This document shows, in pieces, positions 36,012 to 51,491 of a DNA stretch of 64,000 bases. The position numbers and the translations under genes were made by a program. The notes beneath the pieces were generated by a model, which saw nothing but the letters and a program-made list of their open reading frames with translations, had not been told where the DNA came from and ran no database searches. Numbering within the stretch: the first letter of the stretch is position 1; every line of letters starts with the position of its first letter. The stretch is from Chlamydoabsidia padenii (lineage: Eukaryota > Mucoromycota > Mucoromycetes > Mucorales > Cunninghamellaceae): contig JAIWND010000022.1 of assembly GCA_025330725.1 (NCBI GenBank), positions 434,001 to 498,000 on the forward strand, given 5' to 3'.

Positions 36012-37610
36012 ATGGTCAAGAAAACACTCTTGTGGTCTGCTATTGCTGCTTCTTTTGCCTCCATCTCTACAGTATTGGCAAGTGATAGTGATGTGTTGAC
36101 TTTGACTGATAAAACCTTCAACACTGAAGTATTGGATAAAGATCTCATGTTGGTTGAATTCTATGCTCCTTGGTGTGGACACTGCAAAGCTCTTGGTAAG
36201 TCAGAATAAAGAAGAAGAAAAAGGAGGGGCGGGTGGATAGGTATACATGTATATATGAAAGAGTGAAACTAATACTTACTTTTAAATCTAGCTCCTGAAT
36301 ACGAAAAAGCTGCTACGGATTTGAAAGGTACGATTCCTTTGGCCAAGGTCGATTGTACTGTGAATCAAGCCATCTGTCAAGAACACAATGTGCAAGGTTA
36401 CCCTACTTTGAAGGTCTTCCGTCAAGGTGAATCCTCTGAATACAATGGTGCTCGTAAACACGAAGGTATTGTCAGCTACATGAAGAAGCAATCCCTCCCT
36501 GCCGTCTCTGACTTGACCGAATCTGCCAAATTAAAGGAATTCAAGGATGCTGACCGTGTGGTGGTGGTGGCCTACTTGGGATCGGACGACAAGGCTAACA
36601 AGGATGCCTTTGACACATTGGCCAACAAACATCGCGATGACTATCTGTTTGGTGTGGTGACTGATGCTGAACTCGCCAAGGAAGAAGATGTTCAGGAACT
36701 CCCTGCCTTGGTTATCTACAAGCAATTCGACGAAAAGCGTGTGGATCTCACTGGTGCTGATCTCAAGGAACAAGACTGGTCTGGTTTCGTCAAATCCAAT
36801 GCCATCCCCATGCTCGATGACATTAGCGGTGACAACTTCCCTACCTACATTGACTCTGGTTTACTTTTAGGCTATGTCTTTACCGCCAACAGCGATGATC
36901 GTGCCAAGTACGATGCCATCTTCCGTCCTTTGGCCTCCAAGTACAAGGGTAAGATCAATTTGGTCCATATTGATGGTGAAAAGTATGGTGGTCACGCTCC
37001 TAATGTCGGTCTCAAGACAACTGATTTCCCTGCATTTGCCATCCAAAACCTCGAATCGGCTGCCAAGTATCCTTTTATCACCACTGATCTTACCACCGAA
37101 TCCGCTGATGACTTTGTCTCTGGTGTGTTGACTGGTACCATCCAACCTTCTCTCAACTCTGCTGATGTGCCTGAATCCAACGATGGACCTGTCAAGATTG
37201 TCGTGGGCAAACAATTCAACGAGATTGTGTTGGACAAGTCCAAGGATGTGTTTTTGGAAGTCTATGCGCCTTGGTGTGGTCACTGCAAGAACTTGGCTCC
37301 TACCTGGGAAAAACTCGGTGAACAAGTAAAGTCAGCAAATAACAATGGATTGGTCATTGCCAAGATGGATGGTACTGAAAACGATATTCCTACTGAAGCT
37401 AAAATCAATGTCCAAGGCTTCCCTACTCTTAAATTTGTCAAGGCCGAAACAAACGAAATCGTCGATTATGAAGGTGACCGCTCTTATGATGATCTTGTCC
37501 GATTCATCAATGAACATGTTACTGACAAGTCATTCAAGTTGGAATCTGATGCTGCCCCTGAACAAGATGCCGATGTAAAGACCGATGCTGCTGATCACGA
37601 TGAACTCTAA
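36012..37610 (+). CDS. PDI1: Protein disulfide isomerase, ER
   Basis: Two exons (36012-36195 and 36292-37610) give 500 aa. A signal peptide ([20 protein letters not shown]) precedes four thioredoxin-fold domains in the order a-b-b'-a'. The two active sites are both [20 protein letters not shown], near residues 57 and 350 or so. The intron falls inside the first thioredoxin domain, right after CGHCKAL. The C-terminus is DAADHDEL, so HDEL retains the protein in the ER. It makes and rearranges disulfides in secreted proteins. The length and domain order are standard. A secreted Cys-rich protein gene follows 326 bp downstream on the same strand, a plausible but unproven client. Confidence 0.97.
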
Positions 37611-37936
37611 AATTTGATGCTCACCTAGTTTATTAGTATATCTCCTCCCCTTCCATTGTAAATTCTACTATCTACTTTTGTTGTTTTATCATTTGTTTAA
37701 ATCTGGGTCATAAAAAAAAAAACAATAAAAAATATATATCTTATCTTATTTGAATAATGTTTTTGGTTGTATTTGGGATCAGTAGGTGATCTCGAACTTT
37801 CTTGGGTCTCCATAGTTGGTTTTTAACTTGGTGGAAATTGAAATGATGGGCTATAGGTATAAATACTCGAGGTGTTCGTTTTTTTTTTTTTTTTTTTTTT
37901 TTTAAATATACAACAATATCCTTCCTTATCAAAACA
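37611..37936. other. Intergenic, PDI 3' flank and promoter
   Basis: The stretch holds AATAAAAAATATAT polyadenylation-type sequence, then a T25 run (37879-37903) just before the next start. No gene is seen. Confidence 0.5.
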
Positions 37937-38585
37937 ATGAAGTCCTTTTTTATTCTTGCCATTGCTCTTATGAGTCCTCTCTTGGTATCTGCCGGCTGTC
38001 AATGTGAAGCCAGTAATACCGCATGTACTCAGAAATGTGGTATGCGATCGAAACCCTGCACGTGGTATTTGAACCCCCGCTTATTCTGCATTTCATTTTA
38101 TTTTTAGGTCAGGGCATCATTCAATGTTTATATGGATGTGAAGCCAATGAAACCGATGCCTGTGTCAATCAGTGCCTGGATACCTACTGGCCTATTATTG
38201 GCACACAAGAAGAAGTGAATGCCAAATTACCTTTTGTCAAACGTGGGGAAGAAGAATCGCATGATGGCCATAAAGACTCGCATGGCCATGGTGGTTCTAG
38301 AAAGGAAATGCCTGAAAAGGGTAGGTAGACCCTTTTTTTTTTTTTTTTCTTCTCTCATTTGTGTTGACTTTTTATTTTTCGTATATAGAAAAAATCCCTG
38401 AAGAGAAAAAGTTACCTCCTCCTCCTCCTCCTGCCATTGAAGTCCCTCATGACAATCGTCCCAATGATGTGAAGGATGAGTTCAAGAAGGGTGAAGGGTT
38501 TGGTCGTTCGGGTGCCAATTCGATTCATGCATCCGTTAGTGTCATGGCACTGGCTTTGGTGGGTGCTTTATTGATTGCCCTTTAG
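37937..38585 (+). CDS. Secreted eight-cysteine protein, probable GPI anchor
   Basis: Three exons (37937-38039, 38108-38320, 38389-38585) give 170 aa. A signal peptide (MKSFFILAIALMSPLLVSA) is followed by a compact cysteine module with eight Cys within ~40 residues: GCQCEASNTACTQKC, then IIQCLYGCEANETDACVNQC. The spacing alternates Cys-x3-Cys pairs. A His/Asp/Lys-rich linker, a Pro run (LPPPPPPA) and a Ser/Asn site precede a hydrophobic C-terminus (SVMALALVGALLIAL), typical of GPI attachment. It resembles CFEM-like modules in Cys number but not clearly in spacing. Function is unknown; a wall or plasma-membrane protein is the likely location. Confidence 0.8.
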
Positions 38586-38989
38586 TTGTTATTGTTTTTT
38601 ATATTTGTTTAACCCCTTCCCATATGTGATTATGTTTTGTTCTTTTAATTAATATGTTTCCAAATAAACGATCTTTTACACTATTACAAGCAAACAAAAA
38701 GGGTAACTCATGCACATTTGAACCGCCGATTAAAAATGATAATCAACATTCAAAGAGGTCGTTTATTTGCTGCATAGAAGTAATCGGAATGCAAAAGGTG
38801 TTGGAAGGGTTGAATGAATTGATTTGCATTAATGAATGGATGGATGGATGAAGCGGCGGCTGATTTTTTTTTTTCTATGAAGAGTATGCCCCCGCAAAAA
38901 GGAAGGCACGGGGAGAAGCTGGGTAGAGAGAAACTTTTACAAACTAGAATAGAGTGAGTTCCTCCACAAAGAGTGCGTCTCGGAGAGAA
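38586..38989. other. Intergenic with partial repeat sequence
   Basis: The 3' flank of the Cys-rich gene is followed from about 38,890 by a partial, degenerate copy of the dispersed repeat. GAGAAGCTGGG occurs twice, with CTTTTACAAACTAGAAT-like sequence between. No gene is supported. Confidence 0.5.
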
Positions 38990-39370
38990 GCTGGGAAGAG
39001 AGGATAGGTAAAACTTATTGCAAGCTAGGAATGACTGACACAAGGGTCTTGCTGCTTGACTTTTGCGGTAAAGTATGTTGGAAATGGGCCAAAGTGTTTA
39101 CATGGCCACTTTAATCATTAGCATCGGATGGCAATTTAGCGAGTAGGGCTCCTTCCAACTCCAGGCGGGATTTGAAAACGAAGTGTAGTTCCCTTTTCGC
39201 ACCATTTTTACAAAAGACAGGTAAAGCTCAGTGCAAACTTGGACTGACTGTCACGAGGAACTGGGTGCTTTGCTCTTGCGGTAAAGCATGTTGGAAATAT
39301 GCCATAGTATACACATCGCCACTTTGATCATTAGCATCTGTTAACAGCCAAGCGAGTAGTGCTCTAGCGT
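38990..39370 (-). repeat. Two inverted copies of the dispersed repeat found at the left end
   Basis: On the minus strand two units (about 39,185-38,990 and 39,370-39,186) show the same block order as positions 1-705: ACTCGCT, GATGCTAATGAT(T/C)AAAGT, (C/G)CATATTTCCAACAT or a variant, TTACCGCAA, then CAGTC and CTTGC. The TTTTCAAATCCCGCC unit end is seen at 39166-39177. The orientation is opposite to the left-end array, about 38 kb away. Confidence 0.8.
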
Positions 39371-39606
39371 TTCTTTTTCTTTGCCCACTTTAGAATTTTA
39401 ATTCCGCTATTCATGTCAAAATCAATGCCTACACTATAACACCGCCCGTCATAGTCCAATCATTAAAAGACGCCCATTATATCCCAATCATTTAAAAACA
39501 CTAGATAGAGCTCGAATGGACGCCAGTCGGCGACCTCTGGTCGTTTATTAGATAAAATAAAAAGAGAAGAGTATATATGTATATTGTATAAAGAGGAAGA
39601 ATCTAA
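39371..39606. other. Repeat edge and ECT1 3' flank
   Basis: The stretch has direct CGCCC-type blocks (ATAGTCCAATCATTAAAAGACGCCC and a near-repeat ending at about 39,490). No gene is seen. Confidence 0.4.
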
Positions 39607-41203
<1,597 letters not shown>

Positions 41204-41301
41204 GATAATATAATAAAAATGGATTTAAGAAATAAAATAAAAAAGTAAAAAGTAAAAGAGAAAGAGAGAGAGGGGGGAAATCAAGGGTCCGAATGTTTAA
41301 A

Positions 41302-41314
41302 TATACAAATCCCG
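41302..41314 (+). promoter_or_regulatory. ATACAAATCCCG element upstream of ECT1
   Basis: A one-arm variant of the TTTCAAATCCCG element lies 99-111 bp upstream of the minus-strand start at 41203. Confidence 0.5.
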
Positions 41315-41358
41315 CTACACAGAAACTTTATTCGTAAATGTATCATATGATAAAAGGT

Positions 41359-42925
<1,567 letters not shown>

Positions 42926-43193
42926 AAAGTTGAACTTGATAGAAGGTGATGAAGTAAGGCAAAGGCGTTTGATAAAAACAGTGTAGTTGTTGTGGGTGTA
43001 TGATATAGGATAGTTGAGTCACCTATCTATTCTATGACATGACCGATTAAAAAAGTGCAAAGAGGGAGGACAAGAGACAAAAAGAAAGGAAAAAAAAAAC
43101 AAGGTAAACATTTAAAATCCGATTTTAACCCCGACCAAATACAGTAGGTAAAATAAAGCGTTTTTATTGCATATTATTAAACTAGCATGACAT

Positions 43194-44375
43194 CTATTCT
43201 TCTTTTTTCTTTTCTAAACCATTCTTTTCATATTCCATTAATTCGAGTCCAATAGAGTTGACCACCTTGGCTAGGTCTTGTTTGGCTTGTGCTTCATTTT
43301 CACCCCGCAGTTCCGAATAATACTTGATCTTGGGCTCCGTGCCACTATAGAAGAAAGTGTGAGTATGGTTTTGTTTCCTGTGGTTAGGTTATGATTACCT
43401 TGTTCTGATAGTAAACACGGTGCTATTTTCCAGGCGGAAGGTGATCATTTCTGAGGAGGAAGAGACAGGAAGGGTCGGTTTGAAATCAGATTTGCTTGAA
43501 TCGTAGCCAATAGTAAGATCACGGATGGATGTCACCTTGTACCCACCAATCGTCTTGGGATAAGAGAGTTCATAGCCAAAGGAGGAATCTTCTGCACGAA
43601 TCTATCAATCAAAAACAAATGAGTAAGCCAATTCATTTTCATCAATCAAAAGGTATATATACTACTTACAGGTTGATCACCGAATCGAATACGGCGGAAG
43701 ATAGTTTGGATCAAAGATTTGTCATGGCAGATAAAGTATGAGTTGTCGGAAACAAAGTAGCCATACTTCTTGTAAAGATCTTCCAAGTAGTCGTACACAG
43801 TTGTGCCGCGTTTGTCGTAGAGTTGAATAGCCCATTCAGAGAAGAATGCCAAAGCACTGACACCATCCTTGTCCTTGACGATACTGCCCACCGTGAATCC
43901 AATAGCTTCTTCGAATGCAAAAATTACTTCATAACCTTCTTTTTCAAGTTGCTTTGCCATATTGCCGATCCATTTAAAGCCAGTTAACGATTCTTCAAAT
44001 CTAAATCCTTCTACCTGGCCCATTCGTTCCAAGAATTTCGATGACACAGTACTGGCCACCATAGCGAGTTGTTCTACCAACTAGTTAATATACAATGATG
44101 ACATGGTATATATATATATATATTCGTTTTACCTGCTTTCTTGCCTGATGCAAGTGCCTTTTCATAGCTTGCCGCACCGAGGACAGCTCCAATTTGGTTA
44201 CCAGTGAAGATCTTCCATTCCCCATCTTTTTGTTTTTCCGCAATGGCGAGTCGGTCCGCATCAGGATCATTTGCCAAAATCAAGTTTGCACCGTTCTTGT
44301 CAGCTTCCTTGATAGCTAGACTCTTAAAAAAAAAAAAAGAGTTAGTTTCATATTACACTTTCGTATTTTTTTTTT

Positions 44376-44407
<32 letters not shown>

Positions 44408-45759
44408 CAATGAGCCTTTTCCTTCTTCAGGATTGGGGAATGCCACTGTGGGGAAATCAGGATCAGGTTGGACTTGTTCTTTCACAGGTATAAAAGGAGC
44501 CAATTTGAAGGAATCAAAAGCACGTTCAGCAAAAGGTGTACCAACGCCATGCATAGCGGTATAGACAAACTTGACATTAGACTTGGCATTATCATCACTA
44601 TCATCATACAACAAGCAAAAAAAAAAAACCCCCACATCGAGTGTTAAAAGTATGGCCATGTAATGATTATTCCCTCTCCCCTGTCTTTTTCTTCTTCATC
44701 TTACCTGTAACTGGATAACGCTGCCACTTCTTCAAAGTAAGCATCAATCACACCTTGACCAGTAGGATCCACACACAAGTCACTTGTATCCACCAAAGAA
44801 TGGTCCCAGCCCCAAGGTTCCAAATGTTGTAAGATCGAGGCGGCGATACCTTCGTCATGCGGCGGTATAATTTGACATGCATTTTCCCAATAACTAGAGT
44901 AAGATTAAAGTTTGAGTCAGTTTAGCGCATATATTCATAATACCCTGTTTTCCAACTTACACTTTGTAACCATTATCATCCTTGGGGTTCTGGAATATAT
45001 ACAACTTTTGTTAGTATAATGTTCATAGTTCCATGGTTAGTGTAGAGACTTACGTGTGAAGCTGTGATCATCACACCACCGGCAGCATTCAATTTCTTGA
45101 TTGTGTAAGGCTATTAATATATATAAATATAAAAAAAGGATTAGTATTACAGTTAGACCTGGGCAACTTTAACTTACCACCAAAGGAGTATGGACCAAAT
45201 CGTGATAATACCACACTTTAAACCCACGTTGGATGAAAGCAGCAGCAGTTAACCGGGCAAAACTATCAGAGTTGTGGCGATGATCATGACCAATGACAAC
45301 TCCTCTTGTTTTAGCATTCTTCACATTTTGTTCAATATACATGGCAAGACCCTATTACATGAAAACGATCGAGCAAGTTAGTCTTGGGTACTATTCGTTC
45401 ATGTTTATCATACCTGAGAAGCTTGAAGGACAGTCAGGTCGTTCATTCGAGCAAACCCTGCTTCCATTCTTGCACGCAACCCTAAAAAAGACAACCACCA
45501 AAAGACGTCAGTCATTTCATGAATCGTATTTTCATTCTTATACTTACCGGCAGTTCCAAATTCAATACGCTGAGCTAGTCGTTTTTCAAGTTCGGTGGTG
45601 TTGTTAGCTGCTTGTAGATTAGCGATTTCTTGTCGAGTGGTTTCATTCTAATGATAGATAGTAAGGTTAGACAAAACCAATTTCCCTAGCAGTTATGTTA
45701 CTTGCCTTATCCAGACGAAGCCATTCTTCTACGAGGGTGTTTAATTTGGCAGAGACCAT
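43194..45759 (-). CDS. Phosphoglucomutase-2/phosphopentomutase
   Basis: This alpha-D-phosphohexomutase enzyme of the PGM2 (phosphopentomutase) branch interconverts ribose-1-P and ribose-5-P, or glucose phosphates. It is read in about nine exons from [19 protein letters not shown]. Motifs are GTAGLRARM, where the subgroup has FGTAGLR, and the catalytic serine loop [34 protein letters not shown] binds the metal (DxDxD), and [12 protein letters not shown] with FAFEEAIGF forms the sugar-binding loop. The phosphate loop is [16 protein letters not shown]. The end is EKKKEE. It is near 600 aa as expected. A poly-A-rich stretch and a GCGGGATTCGAA element lie just upstream. Confidence 0.95.
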
Positions 45760-45863
45760 AATTTCAAAAGTTGAGAAGGAGAAAGAAAGAGGGAACAGGG
45801 CTCACTCCACTTTTTTTTTTATTTTCCACGAAAAAAAAAAAAAAAAAAAAAAAAAAATCGAGG

Positions 45864-45874
45864 CGGGATTCGAA
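45864..45874 (-). promoter_or_regulatory. CGGGATTCGAA element upstream of the mutase gene
   Basis: A variant (CGGGATTCGAA, the reverse of TTCGAATCCCG) lies 105-115 bp upstream of the start at 45759, amid A-runs. Confidence 0.5.
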
Positions 45875-46897
45875 AAAAAAAAAAAGAAAAAAAAGACTTG
45901 ACCAATCTATACATGGCGAGAACGTTCAGCTACGTATCCATTCTTCGATTACAACCATAGTGATACTGATATTGTAACAAAAGTCTACTCCGAAAAAGAT
46001 TAGCCCGCAGGCAATACAGTATATAAAAATGATGTACGAATGTGGTTGTAATCGTAGATATGATGACCATGATCCAAACCCCCGAGCTGGTACTCCTCCA
46101 TAGTAACACACTCTACTACCATGTATCTTTTCTTGTATTGATGGTTAAAGGGGTACTCGATTGCCTTTTTAGAACCCCGAAAATAAATCAATGACAGGAA
46201 TCATTTTGACGATCGCTTTGGATACTTTGGATTCAATACTTTATAGCGTCTTGACACTATCAATCAAGTTTGGACATGTTATTCAATTCTATGTCGGTAT
46301 TTGAAATGTAATAGGCTCTTTCGTTCTCTCCTCTCTTTATTGAATGCTCTAGTAATGCTTGACCATTGACTTTACTATTTTTGTATCCTTGAATACAAAG
46401 AAACACTTGCTTACTTTTAATACACTTTCAATGTAGAGTGGAAATAAAACTCGCAGTGTCCATGACCCCAGTGGGGTCGACTTTTGACATGGCAAGCTGC
46501 ATGAAAAAAGTAGGGTCGGGTTTTTAAATTTTCATACATGGAATGATCTAGATACTCTACAAGTCCTCCTTTTTTCTTTTTTTTCTAATCACTAATAGTG
46601 ATTGTTCACTAAAAGTGAGCTTTTACTATCATTATATTTGATACCCAATCGGGATCTAGTTGTTTATATCGATATGCATGTCTCCCATTGTGATTGTTTT
46701 TTTTCAATCTCAGTTTGTTTTTCTATCGCGGGAATCTTTTCCTCGTGAGAAGGGTGAAATAATTTTTTTTATCAACTCGCCTATAAAAGACCACTTTTTT
46801 CATTTCTCTTTTTTTTTTTTTCTTTTCTTCTTCTTCTTCATCTACTTTTTTCTTTTCTTCTTCCCCCTAAACCCCCCCCCCACACACACACACACCA

Positions 46898-47215
46898 ATG
46901 GCATCCATGGACTTCTCTGGCTCTTTACACGACTCCATGGACATCTCTGGCTCTTTATACGACGACGAACGACGAACGAACGAACGAACGAACGACTTTG
47001 GATATTTATTTATTTATTTATTAAACCCTCGCATACGTTGTTGCCTAGCCGGCGGGCAACAGTCGCTGGCGGGATGGCTGCACAGGGTCGAAGTCTCCCA
47101 GTCCTTTGGACTTGCAGGTGTGAAAAAAAGTTGCTACATAGAGGTTGAAATCCCCAGCTTGAATGCATGTAGGTGTGAAAATGAATATCAATATAGTTCT
47201 ACCTCCACGTGGTGA
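46898..47215 (+). CDS. Doubtful ORF with tetranucleotide repeats
   Basis: An ATG-started frame of 105 aa. It begins with two near-identical decapeptide-like units (MASMDFSGSLHDSM / DISGSLYDDER, coded by a duplicated TCTCTGGCTCTTTA block). It then crosses a (GAAC)n tract and a (TTTA)n tract. A TATAAAAG box and a long pyrimidine-rich stretch lie just upstream, as expected of a promoter. No domain is seen, and the rest is basic and Cys-containing. Because both repeats are tetranucleotides, any slippage changes the frame. It could be a small lineage-specific gene or a decayed one. Confidence 0.25.
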   Translation: MASMDFSGSLHDSMDISGSLYDDERRTNERTNDFGYLFIYLLNPRIRCCLAGGQQSLAGWLHRVEVSQSFGLAGVKKSCYIEVEIPSLNACRCENEYQYSSTSTW

Positions 47216-47362
47216 TATTTGGTTAATACTAAATGAACTATTAGTTATAGCTTTGTCTTGTTACTTTTAAATAAAAACCATCTTTACATCCTTTTTGTTT
47301 TGTCTTCAAGTGGGCCCACCATATATAGAAAAGGCTGTACACCGTTAAAAGTCCATCCGTGT

Positions 47363-47373
47363 CGGGATTTAAA
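47363..47373 (+). promoter_or_regulatory. CGGGATTTAAA element upstream of CYM1
   Basis: The reverse-orientation element lies 88-98 bp before the start codon. Confidence 0.5.
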
Positions 47374-47460
47374 CTTACCCACGGACTAGGTGGAATGAAA
47401 CTAAAAAAAAAAAAAAGTTTCTCTCTTCTTTACTTTACAAATTCAAAAGCACCGATCTTG

Positions 47461-50400
47461 ATGGCTAGCCGTATTCTCCATGCTTCGCCTCTTACTCATT
47501 GTGTGAAGAGATTGTCTCTTCGTAACTATTCCAATAAAGGTAAAGATTCAAAAAAAAAAAAACTCCCTTGTTTGACCATTACTGATTGTTTGTCCTTCTT
47601 GCCTCTTTACCAACTATTTTTATTAACATTCACACAGCAACACTTCGTGCCGGTGATAATGTATTGGGATATCGTGTGCAACAGGTAAAATAACAAGAAC
47701 GAATAAAATCTAGTCAAACATTACTCATCTTGTCTTTTGTTTTAACGAATAGGTACGACGTGTTCCCGAACTTGAATTGACAGCTATATCTTTGGAACAT
47801 GAAGCAACGGGAGCCAAGCATTTACATATTGATCGTGAAGATAATAACAATGTCTTTGCTGTTGGCTTTAACACTTCTGTTGAGGACAGTACTGGTGTTC
47901 CTCATGTTTTGGTAAGTATGAAAGGGACTATAGAAACTGTTTGCTTTTTATTGACCTTTATCTTTTTACTAGGAACATACGACATTATGTGGAAGTGACC
48001 GATATCCTGTCCGAGATCCTTTCTTCAAGATGCTCAACCGAAGTCTTGCCACCTTTATGAACGCCTTTACAGCCTCCGACTTTACTATCTATCCATTTGC
48101 AACGACAAACAAGGTGGATTACAACAACTTGCGGAACGTTTACATGGATGCGGTTTTCCACCCCCGGCTTGAAAATCTGGATTTTGCTCAAGAAGGCTGG
48201 CGGTTGGAACACAAGGTGCCCACGGATTCCTCTACTCCTATACAATTCAAAGGGATTGTGTATAATGAAATGAAAGGTCAAACGGTAAAGTATAAAAGAA
48301 TGACAATCAAACTTTTGATCAACCTCTTATTAAATTAACATTTCTCTTTTTTCATCTAGTCGGATGCCAATTATAGGTTTTATGCTGATGCTCAGGAAAA
48401 GTTGTTCCCTGGAACGGCTTACGCTCATTCAAGTGGCGGTGACCCTCGTTATATTACTGATTTGACCCACCAACAACTCGTCAAATTCCATCAAAATCAT
48501 TATCACCCTAGCAATTCCCGATTCTTTACTTATGGTAAGAAGATAAAGAAGGAAAAAGGGAAACCATTGACTGATTACTAAACACTAATACTTTTTTCTC
48601 TCTCTTTTACTTGGTTATCTTAATAGGTAACTTTGGTCTTGAAGAACATCTGGAACACATCGGACAGCAATTGAAAGGATATGAACGTATTAAACCAGCT
48701 GTTGTCAACAAATTTGTAAATCCATGGACTGAACCCAAGACTGTCCAATCAACTTGTGCCCTAGACCCTCGTAAGTCTACAGAAAAAGAAGAAAGTAAAA
48801 GGTAAAACGATGGGATATAAACTTTTTGTATATAGTATCACCTGCTGACAAACAAACGAAACTATCATTGTCATACTTGGCTAATGACACAACCGTAAGT
48901 ATTTTATGGAATAGTAAAAGGACTAGGAAAAGAAACTTATCAGTATCTCTTTACAGGACACATTTGAAACATTTTCTTTGAAGCTCATGTCTTCTCTTCT
49001 TCTTGATGGACATGCTTCTCCTATGTACAAGGCTTTGATTGATACAAACTTGGGCTCGGAATTCTCTTCCAATACTGGATATGACCCTTCAACTAGGTAA
49101 GATGATACTCACATATCGAATACAGTGGAAGATACTTACACCTTTTAATTCAATGTAGAACGAGCTCTTTGTCTGTGGGTTTACAAGGTATCAAGGATGG
49201 TGACATTGAAAAGGTATGTATCATGGTAATTATGCGGATAAAGGAATATTCATGTACCTATTTTTTTTTTTGCTAGGTTACACGAACGATCGAAAGTGTA
49301 TTGGAAACTGTCAAAAAGGAAGGTTTCGACCCGAAACGGATTGATGCAGCTTTACATCAAATGGAACTTGGACAAAAACACGTAAGAAACAATATATCCA
49401 CTTACTTTGGGAACTGGCGACTTGGTAATAGTACTCTTTGTTAATCTGTAACTTTATATAGAAAACGGCTGACTTTGGACTGACGATAATGCATGGTATT
49501 TGCTCGGGATGGTTTAACGAAGTGGATCCGATTGATCTTCTTGAAATCAACAAGGTAAAACTAGAAAGAAGAAAAGGAAGAAGGAATGTTGAACTGATTA
49601 GAGATTGGTGTATTAGAATCTAGATCGATTAAAGAAGGAATTGGCTCAAGGCAACTTTTTTGAATCACGAATTGACAAATACCTACTCAGCAACCCTCAC
49701 AAATTGACATACATCATGAAACCTGATCAACATTACTCTGCCAGCTTGATTACCGAAGAACAGACTCGTTTGGCACAAAAGGTCGATCGCCTCGATGACT
49801 TGGACCGACAATTGATTTTGGAGCGTGGCGCGGAATTGCAAAAGAACCAAGAAAAGACCGAAGACCTATCATGCTTGCCAACTTTGGAACTTGGGGATAT
49901 TGCAACGAAATCGAAACGAACACCACTGGATCATACTGGTTTATGCAACACCCCGGTACAATGGCGGACAACAGCGACCAATGGACTCACTTACTTTAGA
50001 GCCATTAGCAACTTGCCACCCTTGTCAGATGAATTGAAGATGTATTTGCCCTTGTTTTGTGATGTAAGTACACAGAGTAAATGAAAAAGGGTGACATGAT
50101 GATTAAACTATTTTTTTTTTTTTTTTTGGTAGACTCTGTTATCTCTGGGTACCAAGAATCAATCTATGGCTGAAATCGATGATGAAATCCGTCTGTACAC
50201 TGGTGGTTTGCGTGCTTCCATGACTGTCTCCACAAATCACTCTGGTAAGAGAAAAAGAGAGAGAAAAAACAAACTCACTTTGATACTAGACTATGTACTA
50301 ACGATAATTACTACTTACAATTAGATATTGATGTGATGGAAGAAGGTATCGCTCTCATGGGAAACTGTCTAGATCGCAACATTGATAAGATGTACGACAT

Positions 50401-51491
50401 TCTCACCAAACTTATCTTGGAAACCAACTTTGACGACGCCGAAAAACTCAAAACACTCATTATCGGGGTAAGTTCTTCTGGGGGGGGAGAAGAGCTGATC
50501 AGAATAATCTTTGACATATAACTAACCTTATACCTTATGCACCTTCTTTCTTCTTCTACAGAATGCAAGCGGACTTGTAAACTCTATCGCAGACTCTGGC
50601 CATGTCTTTGCCCGAACTTATGCTAGCTCTAGTCTGACTCCTGCTTTAAACAACTCTGAAAAGTTTGGTGGATTAACACAGGCTAACTTTATGAGCCAAC
50701 TGGCTAATCTGGAAGATATGTCGGAAGTATCGAACAAGTTGAAGGAAATTGCTGGTCTGGTTTTGAAACAAGATACTCTCCGTGTGGCCGTTACCTGTGG
50801 TGAAGATGCTGTTTCTGCCAACGAATCCTCTCTGATCAAATTCCTCACTCATATGCCACCTTCAGTACCTCCATCGGCACCATCTACTTTAACATCAGCG
50901 TTGTTTGTACCTAACTATCCCAAGACCTTCTTCCCTCTGCCATTCTCGGTCAACTTCTCTGCCAAGGCCCTGCGTGGAGTACCCTACACAAACGAAGATG
51001 GTGCGAAATACCAAGTACTGTCCTCTCTCATGACTAACCATTACCTGCATCGGGAAATTCGTGAAAAGAACGGCGCTTATGGTGGTGGATCAAGCTATGC
51101 TGGTTTGAATGGTGTCTTCTCGTTGTATTCTTATCGAGATCCTCGGGCGATGGAAACCTTGGATACTTACCGATCTGCTCTGGTGTGGGCTTTGGATCGC
51201 AACTTTACTGATCAAGAACTTACTGAAGCCAAACTATCCATCTTCCAAGGTATTGATGCTCCTCAAAGCGTATCTGACGAAGGAATGCTTCAATTTGTTT
51301 ATGGTATCTCGGACGAAATGCGGCAATGGCGAAGAGAACAATTATTGGCGGTGACACAAGCGGATGTACGACAGGTGGCTGAATCTCTCGCTTCGCAACC
51401 AGCATCGATGGTGATCCTCGGTGAACAGACGGACGATCTCTCTTCTCGCTTGGATGGTTGGGATATCAAACAGTTTGGTGGTGCTTCTTAA
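47461..51491 (+). CDS. CYM1: Mitochondrial presequence protease (M16C)
   Basis: This large zinc metalloprotease degrades cleaved mitochondrial targeting peptides in the matrix (yeast Cym1, human PITRM1). It is read in about 15 exons to give roughly 1,000 aa. The N-terminus [20 protein letters not shown] is basic and amphipathic, a fitting mitochondrial presequence. The inverted zinc motif HxxEH appears as [11 protein letters not shown], with an intron between Leu and Glu. Other family blocks are [46 protein letters not shown] and [10 protein letters not shown]. The second Zn-ligand Glu region follows, and the C-terminal half has [16 protein letters not shown] and VSDEGM. The end is QFGGAS. 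It is complete. A pyrimidine-rich stretch and a CGGGATTTAAA element precede it. Confidence 0.95.

Larger units (their letters stand above)
45760..47460. other. Long intergenic region with one odd ORF
   Basis: Between the divergent mutase and presequence protease genes. It holds A-runs near 45,831-45,891, a T-rich region at 46,790-46,860 following a TATAAAAG (46,782-46,789), and an open frame at 46898-47215 (listed separately). The CGGGATTTAAA element of the protease gene lies at 47363-47373. I see no recognisable protein in 45,900-46,890. Confidence 0.5.

Noticed and set aside
49750..49971. Minus-strand ORFs inside the presequence protease, isocitrate lyase and PDI genes
   Set aside because: They are antisense shadows of strongly biased coding sequence with no features of their own.
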